Below are positions 43,905 through 51,863 of a stretch of DNA of 64,000 bases, piece by piece. The stretch is from NCBI RefSeq assembly GCF_000284595.1, contig NC_017671.1, forward strand, positions 2,823,001 through 2,887,000, written 5' to 3'. Positions within the stretch are counted from its first letter, which is position 1; the number at the start of each line of letters is the position of its first letter. The stretch is from Stenotrophomonas maltophilia D457. Its GTDB lineage: Bacteria; Pseudomonadota; Gammaproteobacteria; Xanthomonadales; Xanthomonadaceae. Both the position numbers and the translations under genes were made by a program. The notes below the pieces were generated by a model that had not been told where the DNA came from, made no database searches, and saw nothing but the letters and a program-made list of their open reading frames with translations.

Positions 43905-44125
43905 ACTACCGATTGCAGATCCACCGCGATGGCGCCCACTGGGGCCACTTCGACTGCAGCGGCCCCGATGCCATGCAACGCATGGACACCATCGCCGCGC
44001 AGCTGCCTGCCGAACAGGGCTTCCAGCTGAAACGGCAGAAAGGCGTCGGCGAAGAGCGCATCCTGTCCAGCAATGCCGACGGCCTGCGCGTACTGGCTTC
44101 GCAGATCCAGTACCGCGACATCTGA
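43901..44125 (+). CDS. Small conserved protein (74 aa)
   Basis: MNYRLQIHRDGAHWGHFDCS start, ends QIQYRDI. No signal peptide or known domain. The ATGA overlap with the amidotransferase shows coupled translation. Two predicted strands and a helix (QRMDTIAAQLPAEQG) suggest a small alpha/beta domain. The function is unknown, but linkage to yggS and the amidotransferase makes it a likely partner of them. Confidence 0.7.
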   Translation: MNYRLQIHRDGAHWGHFDCSGPDAMQRMDTIAAQLPAEQGFQLKRQKGVGEERILSSNADGLRVLASQIQYRDI

Positions 44126-44136
44126 CGATCGTCACG

Positions 44137-44191
44137 GTAGTGCCGGCCGCTGGCCGGCACCCGAATCTGGCCGGCCAGCGGCCGGCACTAC
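44137..44191. repeat. Paired GTAG palindromes, canonical SMAG
   Basis: GTAGTGCCGGCCGCTGGCCG... facing ...GGCCGGCACTAC; the best match in this window to the published SMAG consensus. Confidence 0.9.
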
Positions 44192-44224
44192 CACGGCTGT
44201 TCGCCCGCGTGCGAAGCTTCACGC

Positions 44225-44731
44225 ATGCTGACCCTGCAACGCGGCAGCCACCACGGGCTGCTGGTCGCCCCGCGCTGGCCCTCCACCCGTATCCAGCTGG
44301 AAGAAGAGGTACTACAACGCCTGCTCGATGCGCAGGCAATGCTGCCTGCCGGGCTGCGACTGCTGCTCACGCGCGGCTTCGAACCCAGCCACAGCCGGCT
44401 CGGCAGCTTCCGTCGTGGCGTGCGTTGGCTCGGTATCGCGTTGTTCCGGGCCTGCTATCCGCAACGCCATGATGAGGTCGATGCCATCTTCGGCGCCAAC
44501 GGCCACGACATCGATGGCCGTCATATCGATGTCTCGCTGGTACTGCACGGCAAGCGGCTACGGCTGCTGCCCGTGGGCGTATTCACCCCGCCACGCTGGC
44601 AGGATCGTCGCGTCGCCCGCCATGCCGAAGCGGTCGCGCGGGTGAAGCGCAGCCTGCAGCGCTGCGGCTTCAAGCTGCATCATAACCCCACCGAAGCCCT
44701 GCAGATCCACTGCGATTATCGCCCGCGCTGA
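44225..44731 (+). CDS. Hypothetical protein, weak resemblance to M15 D,D-dipeptidase
   Basis: 168 residues, no signal peptide. An arrangement LQRLLDAQAMLPAGLRLLLTRGFEPSHS, then NGHDIDGRHIDVSL and a late LQIHCDY recalls VanX/DdpX-type M15 peptidases (HxxxxxxxD then WH metal ligands), but the spacing differs and the typical SxHxxGxAxD is imperfect. The assignment is tentative; it might be a degenerate relative without activity. No clear ribosome site. Confidence 0.45.
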   Translation: MLTLQRGSHHGLLVAPRWPSTRIQLEEEVLQRLLDAQAMLPAGLRLLLTRGFEPSHSRLGSFRRGVRWLGIALFRACYPQRHDEVDAIFGANGHDIDGRHIDVSLVLHGKRLRLLPVGVFTPPRWQDRRVARHAEAVARVKRSLQRCGFKLHHNPTEALQIHCDYRPR

Positions 44732-44769
44732 TCTCCCGTCCCGGGCAGGCGTGTCACGCCCATCGATAG

Positions 44770-44789
44770 ATGCAAATGATTCTCTTTTC
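44770..44789 (+). promoter_or_regulatory. Probable Fur box of the haem-uptake operon
   Basis: ATGCAAATGATTCTCTTTTC region, matching the AATGATTCTC core of Xanthomonadales Fur sites, 65 bases upstream of the sigma-factor gene; a TGTAAG -10-like element follows. Confidence 0.6.
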
Positions 44790-44854
44790 CTGTAAGGTGC
44801 AGCCGCTGCCCTTGCCGCCGCGGGCTGTTCCCTTTCCCAGTTGTCGCCCGCCCC

Positions 44855-45364
44855 GTGTCCACGCCTGTCGAACCGACGGATGTCGCGCAGCTGTGCGCGG
44901 CCCATTACCGGCCGCTGCACGCCCATGTCCGCCGTAAACTCCCGCAACGCAGCGACGCCGATGACGTCGTCCAGGAAACCTGGCTGCGTGTCATCAAGGT
45001 CGCCGCCAGCGGCCTGCTGAGCAACGGCCGCGCCTACCTGTACCGCGTCGCCCACAATCTGATCGCCGATCACTACCGGCAACGCCAGCGCCGTCGTGAG
45101 GAAGCGCTGGATGACGCCCAACTGCACGCCCTCGCCGACCCTGCACCGCTGCCGGAGCAGCACCTGCTGGACGCCGAACAGCTGCGCCATCTCGACGCGA
45201 TCATCGCCGCGCTGCCACCGCGCTCGCGCCAGGTATTCCTGCTGGCCCGGGTGGAGCAGATGGCACTGGCCGAGATCGGCCGCCGGCTCGGCATCAGCCG
45301 GCAGACCGCGCACGGCCATCTGCTGCGTGCGCTGGTGGCGCTGCAGCAGGTACCCGGCGCATGA
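44855..45364 (+). CDS. FecI-like ECF RNA polymerase sigma factor
   Basis: 169 residues, GTG start. Sigma region 2 (RSDADDVVQETWLRVIK, NGRAYLYRVAHNLIADHYR) and region 4 (LPPRSRQVFLLARVEQMALAEIGRRLGISRQTAHGHLLRAL) match the iron-starvation FecI group. It should switch on the downstream receptor when the cognate FecR relays a periplasmic signal. It overlaps fecR by 4 bases. A Fur box lies upstream. Confidence 0.92.
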   Translation: MSTPVEPTDVAQLCAAHYRPLHAHVRRKLPQRSDADDVVQETWLRVIKVAASGLLSNGRAYLYRVAHNLIADHYRQRQRRREEALDDAQLHALADPAPLPEQHLLDAEQLRHLDAIIAALPPRSRQVFLLARVEQMALAEIGRRLGISRQTAHGHLLRALVALQQVPGA

Positions 45365-46287
45365 GCCCGGAGGCGATCGCGCGCGAGGCCGCGCGCTGGT
45401 GGCTGGACGGCCACGACGGCGGCCGCGACGAGCGTGCCTTCAACCAGTGGTACTACGCCGATTGCCGCCACGCCGCGCAGTACCAGCACCTGCAGGCGCT
45501 CTGGCAGGCCGGTGATGCCACGCCCAGCCTGCAGCGGCATCAGCGCAAGCGGCAGCGCCGGCACCTGCGCGACGCCGGCACTGCCGTGCTGCTGCTTTGC
45601 GCCTTGGGCCTGTATACCCGCCAGGCCGCACCACCGGCCGCGCAGGTGATGCGCACGGCGGCAGGCGAGATCCGTGAAGAAGTACTGCCGGACGGCTCGC
45701 ACGTGCTGCTGTCACCCGGAAGCGAAGTCCATGTCCGCATCGATGCACAGCGCCGCCAGCTGCAGCTGCAGCACGGCCAAGCCTGGTTCAAGGTAGCCGC
45801 CGATGCGCAGCATCCGTTCCAGGTGCATACGACGCACGGCATGGTCACCGCGCTCGGCACGGCCTTCGACCTTGCCGTGCACGACAACGACAGCGTGGTC
45901 ACCGTCACCGAGCATCGCGTCCGTGTGGACAGCGGCACCCGCAGTGAGCAGGCCATCGAAGGGCAGCAGCTGCGCTTCGATGGCCAGGCACCGATCATCG
46001 GCCTGGCCGCCAGCCACAGTGCCCTGGCCTGGCGCGAGCGTCGCCTGCATTGGGTCTCCACGCCCTTGGCCGAGGTCACCCAGGGCCTGGATCGCTGGCA
46101 TGGCGGCCACACCTGGATCATCGGCGCACACCTGCGCCAGCAGCCGGTCACCCTGCTCGGCAGTGCAGACGGTGCGGCGCGCAGCCGCGACCAGCTGGCC
46201 ACGCAGCTGCATGTACGCGTGCTGCGCCTGGGCGCGGGCGTGCAGGTGTGGCTGCCGCCACGCAGGGAACATCGCGATGCACCCTGA
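45361..46287 (+). CDS. FecR-like anti-sigma/signal transducer
   Basis: 308 residues: N-terminal cytoplasmic DUF4880-like helix set (EAIAREAARWWLDGHDGG), one membrane helix (GTAVLLLCALGLYT) and a periplasmic FecR domain (RTAAGEIREEVLPDGSHVLLSPGSEV, VTALGTAFDL). It passes the receptor's occupied state to the FecI-like sigma factor. It overlaps the sigma gene and is followed after 64 bases by the receptor. Confidence 0.92.
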   Translation: MSPEAIAREAARWWLDGHDGGRDERAFNQWYYADCRHAAQYQHLQALWQAGDATPSLQRHQRKRQRRHLRDAGTAVLLLCALGLYTRQAAPPAAQVMRTAAGEIREEVLPDGSHVLLSPGSEVHVRIDAQRRQLQLQHGQAWFKVAADAQHPFQVHTTHGMVTALGTAFDLAVHDNDSVVTVTEHRVRVDSGTRSEQAIEGQQLRFDGQAPIIGLAASHSALAWRERRLHWVSTPLAEVTQGLDRWHGGHTWIIGAHLRQQPVTLLGSADGAARSRDQLATQLHVRVLRLGAGVQVWLPPRREHRDAP

Positions 46288-46351
46288 CATCGGCCCTGCC
46301 ACTGCGTCTACCCAGGATGACGACGCGCTGCGTCAGCCCCTGGAGCTCCCG

Positions 46352-48823
46352 ATGCTGTTTCACCGTCCCCTTGTCCTCGCCCTGTCACTGGCCTGCGCCG
46401 GTCCGCTTCCGTCGTTACCTGCCAGCGCACACGCGCAGGCCGCCTCCCGTCACTTCGATCTTCCTGCGCAACCGCTGGCCAGCGCGCTGGATGCCTACAG
46501 CCGGCTGACCGGTGTCGATCTGGTGATCGGCGCGGCATTGCCAGGCGGCCAGGCGGCGCCGGCACTACGCGGACGGTTCGACGACGCGCAGGCCCTGTCG
46601 CGCCTGCTGGCCGGTAGCGGCCTGCGCCCCCGTTTCATCGACGCGCGCCGCGCCACCCTGGAACCGGCGCCGGCCGCCCCCTCCGATGGCAGCCGTCGAA
46701 CCGGCCCGCTGCGCGTACAGGGCGATATCGCACACGGCCATTCCCCCGGTGCAGGCGCCAGCCAGTATGTCCCGGCGGCCCGCGATGGCTTTGCGCCCGC
46801 CGTCGGCAGCGAGCGCGTGGCGATGGCCGAACGCCAGGACGGCAACAGCCTGCTGCGTTCGATGCCCGGCACCCACAGTTTCCACTCGCGCAGCCAGCCC
46901 GGCCTGCAGGTCAACATCCGCGGCATGACCGGCGCCGGGCGGGTCAACACCATGATCGATGGTGTCACCCAGACCTTCCGCAACAACGCGGGCCATGGCT
47001 CCGGCGGTCCGTTCGCCTACGTCGACCCTTTCCTGCTGGCCGGTGTGGACGTGCAACGCGGTGCGGTCGCCGGTGGTGATGGTGCCGGCACGCTGGCCGG
47101 CAGTGCCAATTTCCGCACGCTGGACATCGACGACCTGCTCGGCGAAGGCCGTGACTGGGGCCTGCGTGCGGGCTATCGCCATGGCAGCAACGGCTATGGC
47201 AGCGGCCGCACCTTCGCCGGCGCATGGCGCCACAGCGAGGACGGCGGTGACCGCCAGTTCGGCCTGCTGGCCGCTGCCAGCAGCAGTCGCAGCGGCGAGT
47301 ACGCCACGGCACGCGGGCAGAAGAACAATGCCGACCCCGGCAGCCAGCAGCCCAGCAGCTGGCTGTTGAAAGCACGCCTGCAGCCCACTGACCAGCATCG
47401 GCTGGACCTGAGCCACATGCGCTACGAAAACGACTTCTACCACAACTACCCGTGGCAGATTTCCGCACGCAACCAGCGCGCCAGCTACCACTACACGCCC
47501 TACACGCCGTGGATCGACCTGCGCGCGACCTTCGCCGGCAACAAGACCCGGCTGTTCTATCCACCCGTGGAGGATTCCAGCTACATCGGCCGCCGCACCC
47601 ACAGCAGCCTGAGCAGCTGGACGCTCGACAACACCAGCCGCTTCGATATCGGTGCACTGCAGGCACGCTGGAACACCGGCATCAAGCACCAGTCGGACGT
47701 CTACGTGGCCGACACCCCCATCCTGCGCGGCGCCAACCCCCAGGGCCGCAGCCAGCTGGACAGCGTGTTCAGCACGCTGGAACTGCAGTACGACATCTAC
47801 GCGCTGACTGCAGGCCTGCGCCAGGATCGCTATGGCATCCGCGGCCACGTCCCGGTGTGCTCGGATGTGCCTGGCCAGTGCGCCGAGATCAACGGCGGCG
47901 GCATCGACGTGCGCCGTACCCAGCGCGCACTCAGCCCCAGCATGGCGGTATCGTGGCAGGCCACCGACTGGCTGCAACTGTTCGCCGAAGCCTCGCGTAC
48001 TTCCCGCCCGCCGCGCGTGCAGGAGATGTTCTTCGAGAAGATCCCTCTGGAAGGCATGAGCGATGCCGACGGCGTGGGTGCCAACCCGTTCCTGCGCCGT
48101 GAGCGTTCGCGCAACCTGCGGTTCGGCGCCAACCTCAGCGCCTCCTCGCTGCTGACCGACGGTGACCTGGCGCAGCTGCGCGTCACCCGCTTCGACAACC
48201 GCATCCGCGACTACATCAAGCCGCAGTACCTGCTGATCGTGCACCCGCCGGAGGTGGGGCCTTTCGTGGTACCGATCGACAGCGATCAGCAGCTCACTGC
48301 CTGGACCGATGCCCTGGACGTGGACGACTTCAGCACCACCACGCGCTGGATGAACCACCCCGGCGTGGTGCGCATGCGCGGTATCGAGCTGGAAGCGCAC
48401 TACGCCAGCGCGCACTACCACGCCACGCTGAGCTGGACCCGCTCGCGCACCAGTGCGCCTGCCATCGAATTCGTCAACCTGGAAGACATCACCGCCCTGC
48501 CCGACCGCTTCTGGACGTTGGATGTCGGCGGCCGCTGGTGGCAGCAGCGCGTGCAGGCCGGCCTGCGCGCCGAATACTCCGGGCCCACCGAAGAAGGCTA
48601 CGACTTCTTCCAGACCCGCAGGACCGGCGGTACCGGTGTACTGCTCGACTTCTACGCCAGCTTCAAGCCCCAGCCCAACACCACGCTGTGGCTGAACATC
48701 GAAAACCTGCAGAACAAGGCCTATGACAACAATGCCTCGATCGACAGCATCTTCAGCCCGATCCTGGACCGCGGCAACGGCCGTGGCCGCACCGTCTCGA
48801 TGGGCGTCAATGTGGCGTTCTAG
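46352..48823 (+). CDS. TonB-dependent haem/haemoprotein-type receptor with STN signalling domain
   Basis: 823 residues. Signal peptide (RPLVLALSLACAG), then an STN secretin/TonB short domain (FDLPAQPLASALDAYSRLTGVDLV) used for signalling to FecR, a plug with VNIRGMTGAGRVNTMIDGVTQTF and GDGAGTLAGSANF, and a barrel ending in VNVAF. It contains SRPPRVQEMFF and NPFLRRERSRNLRFG, close to the FRAP and NPNL motifs of haem receptors. The likely ligand is haem or haemoglobin. GGAG lies 7 bases before ATG 46352. The chaN-like gene overlaps its 3' end. Confidence 0.92.
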   Translation: MLFHRPLVLALSLACAGPLPSLPASAHAQAASRHFDLPAQPLASALDAYSRLTGVDLVIGAALPGGQAAPALRGRFDDAQALSRLLAGSGLRPRFIDARRATLEPAPAAPSDGSRRTGPLRVQGDIAHGHSPGAGASQYVPAARDGFAPAVGSERVAMAERQDGNSLLRSMPGTHSFHSRSQPGLQVNIRGMTGAGRVNTMIDGVTQTFRNNAGHGSGGPFAYVDPFLLAGVDVQRGAVAGGDGAGTLAGSANFRTLDIDDLLGEGRDWGLRAGYRHGSNGYGSGRTFAGAWRHSEDGGDRQFGLLAAASSSRSGEYATARGQKNNADPGSQQPSSWLLKARLQPTDQHRLDLSHMRYENDFYHNYPWQISARNQRASYHYTPYTPWIDLRATFAGNKTRLFYPPVEDSSYIGRRTHSSLSSWTLDNTSRFDIGALQARWNTGIKHQSDVYVADTPILRGANPQGRSQLDSVFSTLELQYDIYALTAGLRQDRYGIRGHVPVCSDVPGQCAEINGGGIDVRRTQRALSPSMAVSWQATDWLQLFAEASRTSRPPRVQEMFFEKIPLEGMSDADGVGANPFLRRERSRNLRFGANLSASSLLTDGDLAQLRVTRFDNRIRDYIKPQYLLIVHPPEVGPFVVPIDSDQQLTAWTDALDVDDFSTTTRWMNHPGVVRMRGIELEAHYASAHYHATLSWTRSRTSAPAIEFVNLEDITALPDRFWTLDVGGRWWQQRVQAGLRAEYSGPTEEGYDFFQTRRTGGTGVLLDFYASFKPQPNTTLWLNIENLQNKAYDNNASIDSIFSPILDRGNGRGRTVSMGVNVAF

Positions 48824-49610
48824 CCGTCGCTGGCTGCCGCTGTGCCTGCTCGCACTGGCCGCAATCGCCAGCGCGCAGCCGATGCCCGGCACGGTGATCG
48901 ACCTGGCCAGCGGGCAGCGCCTGGACGAAGCCGCGTTCGTGAAGCGTGCAGCGAACGCCCCGCGGCTGCTGCTGGGCGAACGCCACGACCTGGCCGGTGA
49001 CCACGCCGCCCAGCGCTGGCTGCTGCACGCGCTGCAACGGCAGCGTCCACAAGGCGCGCTGGTGATGGAGATGATCGCCAGTGAACGCCAACCGCGCCTG
49101 CAGCGGGTGCAGCGCTGGCTGGCCAAGGGCAACCATGCCGATGGTGCGCGCCTGCAGGCGCTGCTGGGCTGGGATACACGCTGGCCGTGGGCCACCTATG
49201 GCGGGCTGGTACAGGACGCCACCGCCGCCGGCATCCCCCTGTTCGGCGGCAACCTGTCGCGTGCCGAGGTCAATGCGTTGCTTGCCTCCAACACGTCGGT
49301 GCGGTTTCCGATGCCCACCGCCCGGCAACGCCTGTCGGCCGTGGTGCTGGCCCAGCACGCAGACGCCGCACCGATGCTGGAAGGGATGCTGGCCGTGCAA
49401 CAGGCCCGCGACACCCGCATGGCACAGGCACTGACCGCAGCCCCTGCACCCGCGCTGCTGGTGGCCGGCCGCTGGCATGTACTGCGCGGCACCGGCGTGC
49501 CGGGCTACCTGCCACCGGAGGTACCGGCACTGGTGATCGCGCTTGCGTCACCCGACGAAGGCGTCGATGCGGCCGACGCCGATCTGCTGTGGGTGCCGGG
49601 CGATGAGTGA
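48810..49610 (+). CDS. ChaN-like haem-binding exported protein (DUF399)
   Basis: 266 residues with a signal peptide (WLPLCLLALAAIASAQP). The core RLLLGERHDLAGDHAAQRWLL resembles the LLGExHDNxxHH motif of ChaN/PhuW, iron-regulated proteins that bind haem on an outer-membrane face. The start ATG overlaps the receptor stop by 14 bases and the stop overlaps tonB by 8 bases, so the gene is part of the operon. Confidence 0.85.
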   Translation: MWRSSRRWLPLCLLALAAIASAQPMPGTVIDLASGQRLDEAAFVKRAANAPRLLLGERHDLAGDHAAQRWLLHALQRQRPQGALVMEMIASERQPRLQRVQRWLAKGNHADGARLQALLGWDTRWPWATYGGLVQDATAAGIPLFGGNLSRAEVNALLASNTSVRFPMPTARQRLSAVVLAQHADAAPMLEGMLAVQQARDTRMAQALTAAPAPALLVAGRWHVLRGTGVPGYLPPEVPALVIALASPDEGVDAADADLLWVPGDE

Positions 49611-50316
49611 ACGCGGCCAACACTGGCAGGCGATTGCCATCAGCATCGGCCTGCACCTGTTGCCCTTGCTGCTGTTGGTGCACTGGATGGCCGCGCCACC
49701 GTTGCTGCCGCCGCCTGAGCAGGATGTGCGCATCAGCCTGCGCCTGCTGGCACCGGCTACGCCTCCCCAGCCGGTCGAAGAGCGCCAGGCCGACACCCCC
49801 AGCCAGGCGCAGCAGGCGCGCGCGTCGCAACCGGCGAAGTCGCCCCCTCCGCCAAAGCCCACCGCCGCCCGCGAGGGCGAGGTGGCCGCCAGCGAGCTCG
49901 GTGGCCCTGGCCGGCAAGCCCTGCCGGTCGCCCCGCCTGCGGCCGTGACCGATGCAAGTCCCGCACCGGCATCGATCACGGCCGCGCCGCCCGCTCCCGA
50001 CGCACCACCGGCGGACTTCCAGGCCGGCGCCGCCAGCGACCAGTGGGAAGCCCGCCTGATGGCGCGGCTGGAGCGTTATCGCTACTACCCCGCCGCCGCG
50101 CGCTCGCGCCGTCAGCAGGGGACGGCCTGGGTCAGGGCCAGCATCGATCGCGAGGGACGCCTGCAGGCCCTGCGGCTGGAGCAGTCCAGCGGCCAACCGA
50201 TGCTCGACGACGCCGCACTGCAGACGTTCCGCCGCGCGCAGCCGCTGCCGCCCATTCCCATGGAAATGAAGGCACCGCAGGAACTGGTGGTGCCGGTGGA
50301 GTACTACCTGCGCTAG
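49603..50316 (+). CDS. Operon-specific energy transducer TonB
   Basis: 237 residues: N-terminal membrane anchor (AIAISIGLHLLPLLLLVHWMA with the SxxxH pattern for ExbD contact), a Pro/Ala-rich linker (residues about 50-145) and a C-terminal TonB domain (RYRYYPAAARSRRQQGTAWVR, SSGQPMLDDAALQTFRRA). No exbB/exbD lie nearby, so it must share them with the general system. It ends the haem operon and overlaps the convergent RidA gene by 4 bases. Confidence 0.92.
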   Translation: MSERGQHWQAIAISIGLHLLPLLLLVHWMAAPPLLPPPEQDVRISLRLLAPATPPQPVEERQADTPSQAQQARASQPAKSPPPPKPTAAREGEVAASELGGPGRQALPVAPPAAVTDASPAPASITAAPPAPDAPPADFQAGAASDQWEARLMARLERYRYYPAAARSRRQQGTAWVRASIDREGRLQALRLEQSSGQPMLDDAALQTFRRAQPLPPIPMEMKAPQELVVPVEYYLR

Positions 50317-50747
50317 GCGGCGTAGGCCTCCGCCTCGATCTCGAACAGCATGCCGTCCAGCGCCAGCCGTGGCACAGGAATCAGGGTGCAGGTCGGCGCT
50401 GCGCCGTTCGGCCAACGCCGCCGTACCTGCCGGGCGATGATGCCCAGCCGGTCCTCGTCGTGGTCGACCACCAGGATGCGCAACCGCGCGACATCGGCCA
50501 GGCTGGCCTGCGCCGAACGCAATGCGATCTGCAGGTTGTCCAGTGCCTGCTCGACCTGTTCCCCGAAGCCGGGGGAGAGATGACCATCGGCATCCTCACC
50601 GCCCTGCCCGGCGATATGGATCACCCGGGCGGGAAGGCGCACCACCGCCACGTGCGAGTAGCCGTTGGCCGAGGGGTCGTAAAGCCCCGCAGGATTGAAC
50701 AGTTCCAGCAGGCCGTGACTGAGGTCCGGGGTGGTCAACAGGTTCAT
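50313..50747 (-). CDS. RidA/YjgF-family protein
   Basis: 144 residues. YjgF/Rid fold: FNPAGLYDPSANGYSHVAVV, VIHIAGQGGEDADG, GFGEQVEQALDNLQIALRSA and the end LDGMLFEIEAEA. RidA deaminates reactive 2-aminoacrylate, but the R-x-x-C/ExE catalytic Arg is not plainly in place, so this may be one of the Rid4-7-like subfamilies. Monocistronic. Confidence 0.85.
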   Translation of the reverse strand: MNLLTTPDLSHGLLELFNPAGLYDPSANGYSHVAVVRLPARVIHIAGQGGEDADGHLSPGFGEQVEQALDNLQIALRSAQASLADVARLRILVVDHDEDRLGIIARQVRRRWPNGAAPTCTLIPVPRLALDGMLFEIEAEAYAA

Positions 50748-50858
50748 GCCGCATGCCTCGTGGGGGATGCGAGGCAGTCTGCGACCTCAACCAGAGTTGA
50801 GGTCAAACCGAGCCGCTGCAACAGTCCGGTCCGCCATGCGCAACGATCGTGCCCACGT

Positions 50859-50922
50859 GTAGAGCCGAGCCCACGCTCGGCTGCTCAGCGCGAATGGCAG
50901 CCGAGCATGGGCTCGGCTCTAC
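50859..50922. repeat. Paired GTAG palindromes (SMAG type)
   Basis: GTAGAGCCGAGC facing GCTCGGCTCTAC, between the RidA gene and the CDF exporter. Confidence 0.85.
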
Positions 50923-50932
50923 CGTTCACGGC

Positions 50933-51835
50933 TCACGTCCACGCCGGGTCTGCGGTGAAATCAATGGTCAGCCAGAACGTGCTGCCCCGAGCATCCAGCC
51001 GCACCGCGATCTCGTCACGCATCGCATCGACCTCACCCACCGAGCCCAAGGGCGTCGCCGGATCGGCCAATACGTGGATCTCGATGAAGCGCATCCGCCC
51101 CATCTTCGCCACATGGCTGGTGAAACCGGCATAGCCACGCTCGGCCACGAACGCCTGCATCACCTGCTGCACGCGCCGGTCCAGATCATCCGGCGCCACC
51201 TGCAGCACTTCGCGCATGGCCTTCCACGCGCTGCGCGCCGGCACCGGCAGCATCGCCAGGCTGATCAATGCCAGCACGATCGAATCCAGGTACGGCACCC
51301 AATGGTGCCACTCACCACCGTGCAGGACCAGCGCCAACACGAAGGCCAGCACCACTGCCAGGCTCATCAACCCGCCCAGCAGCCAGCCACGCACATCCAG
51401 CCATAACAGCGCCGAGCGCAGATGCCGCGCCCGCTGCGCAACGAACGCCGCCATCGCCAGGTTGCTGGCACTCAGCAGCGCCGCCCACCACAGCGCGGGC
51501 CCGAATTTCACTTCGTGCCCGCCCGTGGTCAGGCCGATCACCGCGTTGGCCAGCGCATACACGCAGGCCAGCGACAGGATCACACCACCCAGCGCTTCGA
51601 CCATCGGCTCCAGGTGCCAGTAGCCGTACTGGAAGCGCGGGCTTTGTTCCCGCGCCACCAGCCGCAGCACCGACAACGACACCAGGGTCAGGGCGACGTC
51701 GACCAGGCTGTACACGCCGTCGAACAGGATGGCCTGCGATCCCACCAGCAGGCCACCGCCGAAGCCGACCGCGCTCACCGCAAGGGTGACCCCGATCGAG
51801 AACGTCAGGATGCGTTGCTCGCGCGCGGTATCCAT
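50933..51835 (-). CDS. Cation diffusion facilitator exporter
   Basis: 300 residues, six membrane helices, metal-site motif FDGVYSLVDVALT in helix II and LDSIVLALI in helix V (DxxxD), plus a short cytoplasmic domain. It exports divalent cations (Zn, Fe or Mn). It begins 28 bases after the adiA-like stop on the same strand and may be the last gene of the acid-resistance transcript, or have its own promoter inside adiA. Confidence 0.88.
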   Translation of the reverse strand: MDTAREQRILTFSIGVTLAVSAVGFGGGLLVGSQAILFDGVYSLVDVALTLVSLSVLRLVAREQSPRFQYGYWHLEPMVEALGGVILSLACVYALANAVIGLTTGGHEVKFGPALWWAALLSASNLAMAAFVAQRARHLRSALLWLDVRGWLLGGLMSLAVVLAFVLALVLHGGEWHHWVPYLDSIVLALISLAMLPVPARSAWKAMREVLQVAPDDLDRRVQQVMQAFVAERGYAGFTSHVAKMGRMRFIEIHVLADPATPLGSVGEVDAMRDEIAVRLDARGSTFWLTIDFTADPAWT

Positions 51836-51863
51836 CGTTCGCCGATGAGCCGACCGTTACGGG

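Noticed and set aside
46565..49195. 876-residue minus-strand frame inside the haem receptor
   Set aside because: Antisense artefact; the receptor's signal peptide, STN and plug motifs are in the plus frame.
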